Positions 1 through 10,255 are shown, numbered from the stretch's first letter. The stretch is DNA of 64,000 bases from Hyphomicrobiales bacterium (GCA_900465915.1 UBKJ01000002.1:124001-188000); one strand, 5' to 3'. Notes: generated by a model from the sequence alone, not told the origin. Translations and numbers: made by a program.

Positions 1-1
1 G

Positions 2-271
2 GTGAAGGGGGCGCGGCTCTGGACCGCCACGGCGCTCGCCGCCGAGGACGACGCGCGCGAGGCGCTGCGCCAGGCGCTGCACTTGCATCAACGCGCCCGC
101 GCCCTACATAAGGAGCTGCGCGCAGTCGAGGCCGCGCTCGAAACCGACGAAACAGGCGAGTTGTTCGGCCGTCTCGCGGATATCCGCAACCAGCTTCTGA
201 AGGCGGAAGCGACCGAGGCGCTGATCGACGGCTTCGGCCTGTCTTCGGGCCGGCCGCCGGGCGGGTTCTGA
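2..271 (+). CDS. dnaG: DNA primase, C-terminal end (partial)
   Basis: The window opens inside this gene, so only the last ~89 codons are present. The visible part is Ala/Arg/Glu-rich and helical, as expected of the C-terminal helicase-binding region of DnaG primase, which makes the RNA primers for replication. It has no catalytic motif, since the zinc finger and TOPRIM domains lie outside the window. The call rests mainly on position: dnaG directly before rpoD on the same strand is the common alphaproteobacterial order. A poorly conserved tail alone could not prove the identity. Confidence 0.75.
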   Translation: MKGARLWTATALAAEDDAREALRQALHLHQRARALHKELRAVEAALETDETGELFGRLADIRNQLLKAEATEALIDGFGLSSGRPPGGF

Positions 272-485
272 GCCGGGTTCTGATTCGCTTCCGTTAAAAG
301 GGACCGACCGGCCACCGCGCCGATTCGGGGCGGTGATTCGCCGGGCGGCGATAAATGATTCGCTTTTTCGGCGCGAATCAGGTGAGTCGCTCTTGACGCA
401 GGGCGGAAATGACGGAATCACGACAGGCCGCCGGGCCCAGGCGACAGCGCGCGGGCGCAACGCCGCGCCGCCGCCAGGGGCAAGG

Positions 486-501
486 TTAATCCGCCATTAA
501 C
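486..501 (+). promoter_or_regulatory. Candidate CtrA binding site before rpoD
   Basis: TTAA (486-489), seven bases, then TTAAC (497-501) is the full CtrA consensus TTAA-N7-TTAAC. It lies about 105 bp before the rpoD start. From memory, rpoD is among the CtrA targets reported for Brucella abortus, which fits. The rest of the 335 bp gap 272-606 holds no gene that I can support. A TTGACG at 393-398 resembles a -35 box but has no convincing -10 partner. Confidence 0.6.
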
Positions 502-606
502 GGGAAATCGGCTACTCGCAGAATCAACAACGGATTGCGGCCTCGCAAAACCGTTCGACCACTCTATATCATTGAAAGCGACCGGGGTCGCCTGGAGACG
601 AGCAAT

Positions 607-2649
<2,043 letters not shown>

Positions 2650-2652
2650 GGC

Positions 2653-2708
2653 GCGCTTTCGATCCGATGCAATCGGATCGGCGCTTCGGCTCAAATGCTC
2701 TGAAGGAG
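2653..2708. repeat. RIME-like mosaic palindrome after rpoD
   Basis: The arms GATCCGAT (2661-2668) and ATCGGATC (2672-2679) form an 8-bp stem with a 3-base loop. GCGC flanks it on both sides, and AAATGCTCTGAAG (2694-2706) follows. The same parts recur at 10498, 19749, 23668, 29817 and 61573. The last bases, GAAGGAG, also serve as ribosome binding site for the next gene. Confidence 0.6.
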
Positions 2709-2715
2709 AAAGCCC

Positions 2716-3006
2716 ATGTCGTTCCTGAAACGACTTTTCGGCGGGGCCTCGGCCCCGGAAACGCCCGCCGAGCCCAAGGAGGCCGGCCGCCTGGAGCACA
2801 AGGATTTTCTGATCGTCGCCACGCCTTATAGCGAGGACGGGCAGTATCAGGTCTGCGGCGTGATCTCCAAGACCATCGACGGCGAGGTCAAGGAGCACCG
2901 CTTCGTGCGCGCCGACCGCTGCCCCGGCATCGAGGACGCGGCGGCGATCGCGCTCAACAAGGGCCGGCAGATCATCGACGAGCAGGGCGAGCGCATCTTC
3001 GGCTGA
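2716..3006 (+). CDS. HlyU family protein
   Basis: This is a 96-residue protein of the HlyU family, named after a Vibrio transcriptional activator of haemolysin. In alphaproteobacteria these are short single-domain proteins of unproven function. The visible core is [20 protein letters not shown] followed by GVISK and [10 protein letters not shown]. The Ala/Pro/Glu-rich stretch at 11-24 is probably flexible. The start is ATG 2716 behind GAAGGAGAAAG. A strong terminator follows the stop, so the gene is either monocistronic or the end of the rpoD transcript. I would not assume a role in virulence. Confidence 0.85.
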   Translation: MSFLKRLFGGASAPETPAEPKEAGRLEHKDFLIVATPYSEDGQYQVCGVISKTIDGEVKEHRFVRADRCPGIEDAAAIALNKGRQIIDEQGERIFG

Positions 3007-3029
3007 TCGCCTGCATTCATGTACAGGAA

Positions 3030-3057
3030 CGCCGCGCCGCCGAGGCGCGGCGTTTTT
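3030..3057 (+). terminator. Rho-independent terminator after the HlyU family gene
   Basis: The 9-bp GC stem CGCCGCGCC (3030-3038) and GGCGCGGCG (3044-3052) has a 5-base loop and is followed by five T (3053-3057). Confidence 0.9.
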
Positions 3058-3107
3058 GCTTGGCGGAGCGCCATGCAAAGCCCGGCCCAGTGGATTATGA
3101 TGAGACC

Positions 3108-3554
3108 ATGAGCAAACAGCCCTTCTGGCGGACCAAGTCCCTGGAGCAGATGACCAAGGCCGAGTGGGAAAGCCTGTGCGACGGCTGCGGCCAGTGCTGC
3201 CTGCACAAGCTGCAGGACGAGGACACGGACGAGATTTATTGGACCAGCGTGGCCTGCACCCTTCTGGACGACCAGAGCTGCCGCTGCCGCGACTATCCCG
3301 ACCGCAGGAAGACGGTGCCGGACTGCGTGTTCCTGACGCCGCAGATCGTCGACGAGGTGGACTGGCTGCCGGTGACCTGCGCCTACCGGCTGGTGGCGGA
3401 GGGGGCCGATCTCTACTGGTGGCACCCGCTGGTGTCGGGCTCGCCGGAGACGGTGCACGAGGCCGGCGTCTCGGTGCGCGGCAAGGTGACCGCCTTCGAC
3501 CACGACATGCAGGACGACGACGATTTCCTCGACCACATGGTCGGGCCGAAATGA
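3108..3554 (+). CDS. YcgN family cysteine-cluster protein (UPF0260)
   Basis: This is a 148-residue conserved protein. The cluster [10 protein letters not shown] puts Cys at 24, 27, 30 and 31, and further Cys lie at 50, 58, 60 and 73. This is the pattern of the Fe/Zn-binding YkgJ/YcgN family. The molecular function is not established. The ATG at 3108 matches the family N-terminus (MSKQPFW). A TTG at 3060 would add 16 residues, but it sits directly on the preceding terminator. There is no strong Shine-Dalgarno sequence before 3108. The 241 bp to the next gene hold no gene that I recognise. Confidence 0.88.
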   Translation: MSKQPFWRTKSLEQMTKAEWESLCDGCGQCCLHKLQDEDTDEIYWTSVACTLLDDQSCRCRDYPDRRKTVPDCVFLTPQIVDEVDWLPVTCAYRLVAEGADLYWWHPLVSGSPETVHEAGVSVRGKVTAFDHDMQDDDDFLDHMVGPK

Positions 3555-3795
3555 GCGCGGCCGCGGCCCACATTGCCAAAATTTAATCTGCGCCGGCTTT
3601 TGCGGGCGCGGGGCGCGCGCTGCGGATCAATCAATTGATTTTATTGCGTTATTTCCGATGACTGCGGCCGGTTGCGCAACGTTCACGCGAAACTGAACGC
3701 AGGATGAACGCGCGTTTACCTTTTCATTCATGTGTCGGGGCCTATGTCTCTCCTCACCAGGCGCGTCGCCTGACAACACAGGAAAGAGGTTCCAA

Positions 3796-4128
3796 ATGTC
3801 CGCTGTTTCTTTCAAGTCCATCGCCGTCGCCGCCGGTCTGGGTCTGGCCGCTCTCTTTTCCGCCGCTGCGGCCAACGCCGCGCCGATGAGCGCGCCGGTC
3901 GCCGGCGTCGCCGCCCATGACGCCGTGGTGAACGTGGACTACCGCCCGCATATGCGCCGCGGCCCGACCTGCTCGCCGCGCGACGCCGAATTCAAGGCCA
4001 GCCGCATGGGCGTCCGCAATCCGCGCGCCGTCATGCGCGGCCGCACCATCGAAGTGCGCGGCTTCCGCGGCGGCCACCCGACCCGCATCCTCTTCGCCAA
4101 CAGCCGCGGCTGCCCCGCCCTGCGCTAA
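3796..4128 (+). CDS. Small secreted basic protein
   Basis: This is a 110-residue protein with a clear Sec signal peptide. The hydrophobic run AVAAGLGLAALFSAAAANAA ends near residue 29. The mature part is basic and ends in a motif-like region (GVRNPRAVMRGRTIEVRGFR, then ILFANSRGCP). Two Cys, in TCSPRDAEF and near the C-terminus, could form a disulfide. I recognise it only as a rhizobial conserved hypothetical. The ATG at 3796 follows AGGAAAGAGGT. The frame is open further upstream, but that extension would spoil the signal peptide. A terminator follows at once, so it is probably a single-gene unit. Confidence 0.8.
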   Translation: MSAVSFKSIAVAAGLGLAALFSAAAANAAPMSAPVAGVAAHDAVVNVDYRPHMRRGPTCSPRDAEFKASRMGVRNPRAVMRGRTIEVRGFRGGHPTRILFANSRGCPALR

Positions 4129-4152
4129 ACGGCGCACCGTATGATTGCGAGA

Positions 4153-4178
4153 CGCCGGCCCCATCGGGCCGGCGTTTT
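4153..4178 (+). terminator. Rho-independent terminator after the secreted protein gene
   Basis: The stem CGCCGGCCC (4153-4161) and GGGCCGGCG (4166-4174) has loop CATC and is followed by TTTT. Confidence 0.85.
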
Positions 4179-4230
4179 CGTTTGGAGGTTTCGGTGGGCG
4201 ATTTGAGGCGCAAGGCTCAAACACGGAAAT

Positions 4231-4610
4231 TGGAAGTGTTGGACTGATGGCTTGCGACTTCTATTTGCGGATTTGTTCAGGAACCTTGGCCAACTCCGAA
4301 AGAGGCTGCGCGACTACGACATGATTTGGGTCAAAGGGGCAACGTCCTTATCCTTCGGCGAGCGATGAAACTCAGCGGCATGGATATGGCACTCGTGGAC
4401 CTATTGAAGCGCCATGAGATCGCTTACGTCGGGTTCAGTACGGCCACCGTGATTATCTCGCAAAGCTTGCACGGCTTGGAAGCCGTGGATGGTCGCCCGC
4501 CTATCGCATCACCAGTTAGACCACTCGCCTTAAAGGTGGAAATTGAATGCTAGGGGCGCATCCCTATAGGACTTTGCGGGATGGAGAAGCGATCATTGTT
4601 CGTGGTGGAT
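4231..4610 (+). pseudogene. Decayed peptidase E-like gene (class I glutamine amidotransferase fold)
   Basis: Pieces of one family appear in order but in three reading frames. Frame of 4321: LRDYDMIWVKG. Frame of 4326: RGNVLILRRAMKLSGMDMAL, then LLKRHEIAYVGFSTATV and ISQSLHGLEAVD. Frame of 4547: YRTLRDGEAIIVRG. Together they follow the peptidase E (S51-like) layout: the acidic-strand/GGN loop, the nucleophile loop (normally G-Y-S-A-G, here GFSTA) and the C-terminal LRDGEA strand. The frame breaks near 4333 and again after about 4480. The nucleophile loop is also altered, so no active enzyme is expected. Base composition is lower in GC than the neighbours. The stretch from 4610 to 4770 holds nothing I recognise. 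Confidence 0.7.
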
Positions 4611-4772
4611 TGGACAGTATGGAAAGTCGATTCGCCAACCTGAGCGCGCCGATTTTCCTGCGAGAAGCCTTTAGAGCGTTCGGGAGAATTCCTTTCAGAA
4701 ATCGCTCAAAGAGTTTTGGGACGCTCCGTCGAAGTTTGGCGACAGGCGGCGTATCTTTCAGTCCGCCAAAAC

Positions 4773-4800
4773 AAAACCCGCCGAAAGTAACGGCGGGTTT
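4773..4800 (-). terminator. Terminator of the BP26-like gene
   Basis: The stem CCCGCCG (4777-4783) and CGGCGGG (4791-4797) is flanked by AAAA and TTT. Read on the minus strand it ends in TTTTG, so it can stop the transcript of the gene at 4833-5585. It could act in both directions. Confidence 0.75.
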
Positions 4801-4832
4801 GTCTGGTCGGAAGCGCATGGCTTCGCGGCGGC

Positions 4833-5585
4833 TTACTGCTTGATCTCGAACACCAGATTGACGGTGACGTCATAGCTGTTCTCGCCCGCGGCGACCGGGA
4901 CGGCGTCGGCCGGGGCCGCCGCCATGGCCTTGAATTGCGCGCGCGCGATGGGCGAGGGCATGGGCGGGCAGCCCTGCTCGCTGATCTCCAGCACCGGGCC
5001 GAGGCCGACGCCGGCGGCGTCGGCCAGCGTCTTGGCCTTGGCGACGGCGTCGGCGACCGCGCGCTTGCGCGCCTCGTTGATGGTGGAGGCGGGATTGTCG
5101 TTGACGAAGGAGAGGTCGCCGCCCTGGTTGACGCCGAGCGTGACCGACTGGTCCAGCACCGCGCCGACCTTGGACAGATCGCGCACGCGCACGGTCAGGC
5201 TGTTGGTGACGGAATAGCCGGTGATGGTGGGCTGTTTGAGGCCGTTCTTGTCGTCGGGATAGACATAGCGCGGCTGGATGCTGAGGCCGCCGGTCTGGAG
5301 GTCGCGATCTTCCACGCCGGCCGTCTTCATGGCGTCGAGCACCTTGGACATGGCCTCGTTGTTGGCGGTCATGGCGTCGCGGGCGGTCTTGGCCTCGCGC
5401 AGCACGGCGAGGTTGAGGACGGCCATGTCGGGGGCCATGGTCATGGAGCCTTCGCCGGTGACCACGATGCGCGCGGGCTGTTTCGTCATGGAGTTCTCCT
5501 GCGCCAAAGCCGGCATGGACAGCGCGCCTGCGATCGCCAGCGCCGTGAGGGAGGTTCGGAAAAGGGTTTTCGCGCGGTTTTTCAT
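4833..5585 (-). CDS. SIMPL domain periplasmic protein, BP26/Omp28-like
   Basis: This 250-residue protein has a signal peptide cut after PALA (residue 28) and a DUF541/SIMPL domain. Long stretches read like the Brucella immunogenic protein BP26 (Omp28): [52 protein letters not shown] and [15 protein letters not shown]26 forms a multimeric barrel-like assembly in the periplasm, and its cell function is unclear. The start is ATG at 5585, because AGGAG stands seven bases before it and the signal peptide then begins MKNRAK. The frame is open 16 codons further upstream. The gene is alone on its strand and has its own terminator. The 203 bp to the tRNA contain a TGCATGCA palindrome near 5684. Confidence 0.93.
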   Translation of the reverse strand: MKNRAKTLFRTSLTALAIAGALSMPALAQENSMTKQPARIVVTGEGSMTMAPDMAVLNLAVLREAKTARDAMTANNEAMSKVLDAMKTAGVEDRDLQTGGLSIQPRYVYPDDKNGLKQPTITGYSVTNSLTVRVRDLSKVGAVLDQSVTLGVNQGGDLSFVNDNPASTINEARKRAVADAVAKAKTLADAAGVGLGPVLEISEQGCPPMPSPIARAQFKAMAAAPADAVPVAAGENSYDVTVNLVFEIKQ

Positions 5586-5788
5586 CAAATCTCCTGTCGG
5601 AAAGGTGAGGCGGCGCATGCGGATTCGGCGCATCGCCGGATTGCAACTGCATGCTTCAAAATAAAATCGCCATGATCAAGAGTTGCATGCATGACAGGCG
5701 AATATGTGCGCAATAGGGCGCCGTTCGGCATTTGCCAGTTGTCTCCCGCCGCTCTTTGCGATAGGCCAGAAACCGGTGACGCCATGGG

Positions 5789-5864
5789 GGGCCTGTAGCT
5801 CAATGGTTAGAGCCGGCGGCTCATAACCGCTTGGTTGGGGGTTCGAATCCCTCCAGGCCTACCA
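5789..5864 (+). tRNA. tRNA with CAU anticodon, probably tRNA-Ile2
   Basis: The tRNA has 76 nt including an encoded CCA. The acceptor GGGCCTG pairs with CAGGCCT (first pair G-U). The D arm is GCTC/GAGC. The anticodon stem GGCGG/CCGCT holds loop CTCATAA, anticodon CAT. The T arm is GGGGG TTCGAAT CCCTC. The anticodon stem and variable region (CGCTTGGTTG) resemble the bacterial Ile2 tRNA, whose C34 is changed to lysidine by TilS to read AUA, more than elongator tRNA-Met. Automatic tools may call it Met. The stretch 5865-6120 holds no gene that I can support. Confidence 0.9.
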
Positions 5865-6126
5865 TTTTCGCAAACTATCCAATTCAATCAATTAGTTATA
5901 GGTATCTGAAATTGGCTAGCCGGAAGGTTGGCCATGACGTTTGGCCCATAATCCGCTGGTCGCATTTCCAGCGTCTTCGGCCTGATCTCGATTTGCGTCG
6001 ACGGCGGCTTTGCGAATTCAGGACGCTGACGAGGCTTTCCGATGGCGTTTTCGCAAGGATGGCCGGCTGTTCCGGGTAATTTAATGGACGCTACGGCTTA
6101 CTCAACCGCAGGGTGTTTTGTGAAGG

Positions 6127-6154
6127 GGAGGGCGATCCCGTTGGAACGCCCTCC
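6127..6154 (-). terminator. Hairpin after the glycine-zipper lipoprotein gene
   Basis: The 8-bp arms GGAGGGCG (6127-6134) and CGCCCTCC (6147-6154) lie just past the stop of the minus-strand gene. The T-run on that side is poor; on the plus strand GGTTTT follows. A weak or bidirectional terminator is likely. Confidence 0.5.
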
Positions 6155-6163
6155 GGTTTTCCG

Positions 6164-6415
6164 TCAGCGGTGGCGGCAGCGGGCCGTGTAGATGTGGCCG
6201 TGGCGGTTGCGGTATTGGCAGTAGCCGTTGCGAAGGTTGCGGACCAGGAGTCCGCCCAGCGCGCCAGCGCCCGCGCCGATCAGCGCGCCGCGCCCGCCGC
6301 CGGCGATTCCGCCGATGACCGCTCCGGCGCCCGCGCCGACGCCGACGTCCCGTTCCGTGGTCGTGCAACCCGACAAGGCCATGATCGCGACCAAGGCGAA
6401 AGCAATTTTACGCAT
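6164..6415 (-). CDS. Small glycine-zipper lipoprotein
   Basis: This 83-residue protein has a lipoprotein signal with lipobox LSGC (Cys17). A Gly/Ala-rich stretch (GVGAGAGAVIGGIAGGGRGA onward, residues 25-58) is typical of glycine-zipper membrane segments. The tail is basic, with two Cys (YCQYRNRHGHIYTARC). Proteins of this build sit at the outer or inner membrane, and their roles are mostly unknown. GAGGG precedes the ATG at 6415. It is separated from the next minus-strand gene by about 80 bp and may be transcribed alone. Confidence 0.8.
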   Translation of the reverse strand: MRKIAFALVAIMALSGCTTTERDVGVGAGAGAVIGGIAGGGRGALIGAGAGALGGLLVRNLRNGYCQYRNRHGHIYTARCRHR

Positions 6416-6494
6416 CGTTCTGCCCTCATATATGCATTAAAAACATGCGTTTTTTAGCATTTCTTCGCCGCGCAGGCAATTCGCGGCGAAAGCG

Positions 6495-7067
6495 TCACCG
6501 TTGGCCGCCATAGCCGCGCCGTTTCCATTCCTTCAAGGGCAGGATGTCGGGCGGGCCGCCGCCCGCCTCGTACCAGGAATCGACCGCCCAGTCGGTTCCC
6601 GCGTCGTCGCGCATGGCGGCGGTCCAGTGCGGATAGCGGCCGTCGAAGAACATGCCGCGCGCGGTGCGGCGCGTCACCGTGTGGTGTTTCAGCCAGCCGC
6701 GCGCCTGAAGGTAGCGCAGGAAGGCGTCGGTGTTGGTCGATTCGTCGACGCAGTCCATCTGGCCCTTGATATGGGCGCGGCCGAAGGCCATGCGCGGCTG
6801 GTCGCGGACGCCGATGGCGGCCGTGCTGCGCTGCTCGAAGATGGCGACCGCCTTGCGTATGGCCCGCCGCTCCGCCTCGGCCGAGCGCGCGCCTTGCAGG
6901 AGCGCGTGGATGCGGCGCTCGTCCTGCGCGGTCAGCGTCACCCGCGTATGGTAATAGCAGTCGTAGCCGTGGCAGACATGAAAATCGGCGGCGGAGGCCG
7001 GACCGCACAAGGCCGGGCCGAACGGGCCGAGCAGCAGGGCGGCCAAGGCGAGCGTCCGTCGTTGCAT
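6495..7067 (-). CDS. Secreted conserved hypothetical protein
   Basis: This 190-residue protein has a signal peptide (LALAALLLGPFGPALCG, then PASAA). Its mature part begins DFHVCHGYDCYYHTRVTL. The pair of Cys in CHGYDC and another in QMDCVDEST suggest a disulfide or metal site, but no fold is recognised. It resembles conserved hypotheticals of Rhizobiales. ATG 7067 was chosen because GAGGGAAG precedes it and the signal peptide starts there; the frame extends 12 codons upstream. The next minus-strand gene ends at 7151, so the two may share a transcript. Confidence 0.75.
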   Translation of the reverse strand: MQRRTLALAALLLGPFGPALCGPASAADFHVCHGYDCYYHTRVTLTAQDERRIHALLQGARSAEAERRAIRKAVAIFEQRSTAAIGVRDQPRMAFGRAHIKGQMDCVDESTNTDAFLRYLQARGWLKHHTVTRRTARGMFFDGRYPHWTAAMRDDAGTDWAVDSWYEAGGGPPDILPLKEWKRRGYGGQR

Positions 7068-7150
7068 GAGCGCTTCCCTCGTTTCGTCCGCCGCATCCCA
7101 CATCGCGCCGCGCCCGGAAATTTGGGGGCGCTGCGCATGCGGGACGCCCG

Positions 7151-8020
7151 TCAGAACACGACCGAGAAGCCGATCACCGGGCCGTGCTGGGTCACGTTGT
7201 ATTTGAACCTGTCGCGCGAATCGTCGCGGTCATAGTCCTGGTAGAGCGCACGATAGCCGATGCGGAGCATGGTCGGAACCTCGAAAACGCGCATGCGGTA
7301 GCCGAGATAGATCTGGCCGTTGGCGCTGAGCTTCGTGCCGGCGCCGAAGCCGCCGACATCGGCCTCGGCGGCGAGGTTCCAGCGGTCGTCGATGTCGTAG
7401 AGCACGCGCGCGCCGACGAAGGGGTCGGTCCATTCGACCTTTCGCGACAGGCCGAAGCGATCGATGTCGACGCCGGCCTTGATCCTCGTCCAGCGCAGGC
7501 CGGCGGTCGGCTCGATGGCGAAGGTTCGGCGGTCGCCGAAAAGCGTCGTACCCTCGAGCGGCTGGTCGTAGAGGCGGTAGAACACGCCGCCGGCGACGAC
7601 CGTGGTGGTCACGTCGAGGTCCAGCTCATGCCGGCGGATGTCGGCGTCCTGGCTGGTCTTGACATATTGGCCGTCGACATAGGCGCCGAAGACGCCGTTG
7701 CCGATCTCGATATTGCCCATCACGCCGGCGTCGAGATTGTCGAAGATCTTGCGGAAGGGCATGTTGACGTCGGTGCTGCGGCCGAAAAGGCCGACGTCGC
7801 CCTTGAGCGACGCGCCCCAGAGATAGGGACTGACGATGACGCGCCAGCGCTGCTGGTCCTGGACGGGCGGTTGCGGCTGATTGAGCGCGTCGGCGGCGGA
7901 GGCCAGGCCGGTTGCGGCGAAAATAAAAGAAAGTGCTAATATTATATTGCGGACGGCGGTGGCGATAAAGTCTCGTCCGCCTGCGCGCTCGTTCTGTTGC
8001 GTCACGATGCGTGTCCCCAC
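7151..8020 (-). CDS. Outer membrane beta-barrel protein
   Basis: This 289-residue protein has a hydrophobic signal segment (NIILALSFIFAATGLASA, about residues 25-42). Alternating beta strands follow (RWRVIVSPYLWGASLKGDVG, YRALYQDYDRDD), and it ends in the aromatic terminus FSVVF recognised by the BAM machinery. It is probably a small porin-like or structural outer membrane protein. The substrate is unknown. The start is uncertain: GTG 8020 gives a long n-region, and a GTG 15 bases later (codon 6) is also possible. The 109 bp before it are AT-rich, with a TATATTACTCTT patch near 8070 that could belong to a promoter. Confidence 0.75.
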   Translation of the reverse strand: MGTRIVTQQNERAGGRDFIATAVRNIILALSFIFAATGLASAADALNQPQPPVQDQQRWRVIVSPYLWGASLKGDVGLFGRSTDVNMPFRKIFDNLDAGVMGNIEIGNGVFGAYVDGQYVKTSQDADIRRHELDLDVTTTVVAGGVFYRLYDQPLEGTTLFGDRRTFAIEPTAGLRWTRIKAGVDIDRFGLSRKVEWTDPFVGARVLYDIDDRWNLAAEADVGGFGAGTKLSANGQIYLGYRMRVFEVPTMLRIGYRALYQDYDRDDSRDRFKYNVTQHGPVIGFSVVF

Positions 8021-8129
8021 GAAGCTAAATTAGAAGAATATAAATATTGATCGGGCCGATTCCGAATCTATATTACTCTTAAACTTGGCGGGAAATAAAT
8101 CGAAAATTCGCGGGAGGCGAGAAATCGGG

Positions 8130-8393
8130 TCAGTGGCGGTCGCCGGGGCCGCGGCCGTTCAGCCGGATCACGGCGTCGACCAGCCAGGGCTTTTCCTCGG
8201 CGAGCCCGACCAGCTCGCCGGCGGTGATCTCGAAACCGGCCTCGGCCAGAAGCCGGTCGGCCTCGGCGCGGGCGTGGCCGCCGCCGTCCCGGGCCAGCGT
8301 CCGCGCATGGCGCAGGGCCAGCTCGCGCGGGGTGAAGCCGCCTTCGGCGAGGCATTTCTCGAGGCGGCGCTGCAAGTCCTCGGGGGTGATCAT
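8130..8393 (-). CDS. Hypothetical protein of 87 residues
   Basis: This is a soluble, helical, charged protein (LQRRLEKCLAEGGFTPREL onward) without a signal peptide or membrane segment. I recognise no family. The frame has high-GC codon use like its neighbours and begins with ATG at 8393. It lies alone between two divergent units. It could be a small conserved rhizobial protein; a spurious frame cannot be fully excluded. Confidence 0.55.
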   Translation of the reverse strand: MITPEDLQRRLEKCLAEGGFTPRELALRHARTLARDGGGHARAEADRLLAEAGFEITAGELVGLAEEKPWLVDAVIRLNGRGPGDRH

Positions 8394-8543
8394 GCGGCAG
8401 TCTCCGTCAAAATATCGGCGCTTTCCCTTGTCCGAGCGCGTCGCGCGTCTTACATGCGGTTTTCAGCCGCCGGCCCCGGGAGGGGGACAAGTCTTCCGCG
8501 CCGTCCGGTCAAAGTTGTATAGAAAAAACTCAGACGGATTGCG

Positions 8544-9635
8544 ATGGCCACGCTTCGCTATTTCACATGGCCCATGGTCTTCACGGCCCTGGGGCTCGCC
8601 TGTTCCTTGTGGCTCGGCTACGAAATGACGGGAACCTGGGGCGGAACCCTTTCCGTCTTCATCATCTGCGCCGTGCTCGGCGTGCTGGAGATTTCGCTCT
8701 CCTTCGACAACGCCATCGTCAACGCCCGCATCCTCGGCGACATGGCGCCCAAATGGCGGCATCGCTTCCTGACATGGGGCATCGTCATCGCCGTGTTCGG
8801 CATGCGCATCGTGTTTCCGCTGGCCATCGTCGCGGTGGCGATGTGGACCGACCCGTGGACGGCGCTCAAGCTCGCCATCTGGCATCCCGACCAATATGCC
8901 GACGTCATCGAGGAGGCGCATACCGGCATCGCCGCCTTCGGCGGGGCGTTCCTTCTGATGGTCGGCATGAAATATTTCTTCGACGTCGAGAAGGACGTGC
9001 ACTGGATCCGGGCGCTGGAAAGCCGCATGTCGAAATTCGCCTCGGTTCAGGGGGTGGAGATCGGCGTCGCGCTGGCGCTGATCCTGTTCTTCTCGTCGCA
9101 GCTCGACATGGAGCATTCGCACACCTTCCTCGTCGCGGCCCTGTTCGGGCTCCTGGCCTTCCTCGCCATCGAGGGGATCGGCGAGGTGCTCGACGCCACG
9201 CAGCAGCAGATGGACATGGTGCATCGCGGCGGCCTCGGGGCCTTCATCTATCTGGAGATGCTCGACGCCAGCTTCTCCTTCGACGGCGTCATCGGCGCCT
9301 TCGCGCTAACGACCAATCTGTTCGTCATCGCCATCGGGCTCGGCATCGGCGCCTTCTACGTGCGCTCGCTCACCATCATGCTGGTCGAGCGCGAGACGCT
9401 GGGCCAGTACCGCTACCTGGAGCACGGCGCCTTCTACGCCATATTGGTGCTGGCGGTGATCATGTTCGTGCAGACGCTGGTGCATATTCCCGAGGTCGTC
9501 ACCGGGCTGATCGGCGCCGGGCTGATCGGCCTGTCGTTCCTGTCGTCGCTGCGCTACAACCGGCTGCATCCGCACTGGCAGGAGGAATGTCGGCCGGCCG
9601 AGCCGGCGGCGGGGCAGTTGATCGGCGATAAGTAA
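8544..9635 (+). CDS. DUF475 family membrane protein (TerC superfamily)
   Basis: This 363-residue polytopic inner membrane protein has about eight or nine hydrophobic segments. The paired acidic membrane motifs typical of the TerC/DUF475 group are present: SFDNAIVNARILG in the first half (near residues 53-65) and ASFSFDGVIGAFALTTN in the second. In relatives these motifs are thought to bind or carry metal ions such as Mn. The exact substrate here is unknown. The start ATG 8544 lies behind a poor Shine-Dalgarno. DUF2165 and PhnA-like genes follow on the same strand, the first 114 bp downstream. Confidence 0.88.
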   Translation: MATLRYFTWPMVFTALGLACSLWLGYEMTGTWGGTLSVFIICAVLGVLEISLSFDNAIVNARILGDMAPKWRHRFLTWGIVIAVFGMRIVFPLAIVAVAMWTDPWTALKLAIWHPDQYADVIEEAHTGIAAFGGAFLLMVGMKYFFDVEKDVHWIRALESRMSKFASVQGVEIGVALALILFFSSQLDMEHSHTFLVAALFGLLAFLAIEGIGEVLDATQQQMDMVHRGGLGAFIYLEMLDASFSFDGVIGAFALTTNLFVIAIGLGIGAFYVRSLTIMLVERETLGQYRYLEHGAFYAILVLAVIMFVQTLVHIPEVVTGLIGAGLIGLSFLSSLRYNRLHPHWQEECRPAEPAAGQLIGDK

Positions 9636-9749
9636 TTGTTCCTGTTGATGGCCACAGCCGGCTCTTGACCGGGCGGCGGCCAGACGCCACCGTTCCCGGA
9701 CGCGTTCGACCGGGACAGCCGGGCAGGCCGCGCTTTCAGGAGAACAGCC

Positions 9750-10250
9750 ATGGTCATCACCCGACTGAGCAAAACGGCCTTCGTGGCCGCGATCGCCTTT
9801 TTCGCCTCGCTGGTCGCTTTCGGCAACATCACCGATTACGGCACCAATTTCGCCTTCGTCCAGCACGTGTTCATGATGGACACCATCTTCCCCGACGCCA
9901 CCATCAAGTACCGCGCCATCCAGAGCCCGGCGCTGCACAACGCCGGCTATATCTTCATCATCGCCGCCGAGACGCTGACCGCCATCCTGTGCTGGATCGG
10001 CGCCTTCGCCATGCTGGGCCGGCTCACCGACCGCGCCGCCAATTTCAACCGCTCGAAGAAGTGGGGCATCGGGGGCTTGAGCGTCGGCTTCCTGGTCTGG
10101 CAGGTCGGCTTCATGTCGGTCGGCGGCGAATGGTTCGGCATGTGGATGTCGCAGACCTGGAACGGCATCGAATCCGCCTTCCGCTTCTTCATCACCATCA
10201 TCGCGGTGCTGATCTACGTGGTCATGCCCGACGGCGAACTGGAAGGCTGA
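9750..10250 (+). CDS. DUF2165 family small integral membrane protein
   Basis: This 166-residue protein has four hydrophobic segments (AFVAAIAFFASLVAFGNI; GYIFIIAAETLTAILCWIGA; and two more near 105-125 and 140-160). The layout, including NITDYGTNFAFVQHV and an internal IQSPALHNAGYIF, matches the DUF2165 family, whose function is not known. CAGGAGAACAGCC precedes the ATG. Only 5 bp separate it from the next gene, so the two are probably co-transcribed. Confidence 0.85.
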   Translation: MVITRLSKTAFVAAIAFFASLVAFGNITDYGTNFAFVQHVFMMDTIFPDATIKYRAIQSPALHNAGYIFIIAAETLTAILCWIGAFAMLGRLTDRAANFNRSKKWGIGGLSVGFLVWQVGFMSVGGEWFGMWMSQTWNGIESAFRFFITIIAVLIYVVMPDGELEG

Positions 10251-10255
10251 CGGCC

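Noticed and set aside
4326..4553. A 75-residue protein as an independent gene
   Set aside because: It is the middle of a peptidase E-like sequence whose N- and C-terminal parts continue in other frames, so it was called a pseudogene.
4547..4843. A 98-residue protein as an independent gene
   Set aside because: Only its first ~20 residues (YRTLRDGEAIIVRG) have family character. The rest runs through a terminator.
5865..6120. Integration scar or phage remnant next to the tRNA gene
   Set aside because: No integrase motif and no repeat of the tRNA 3' end was found in the following sequence.
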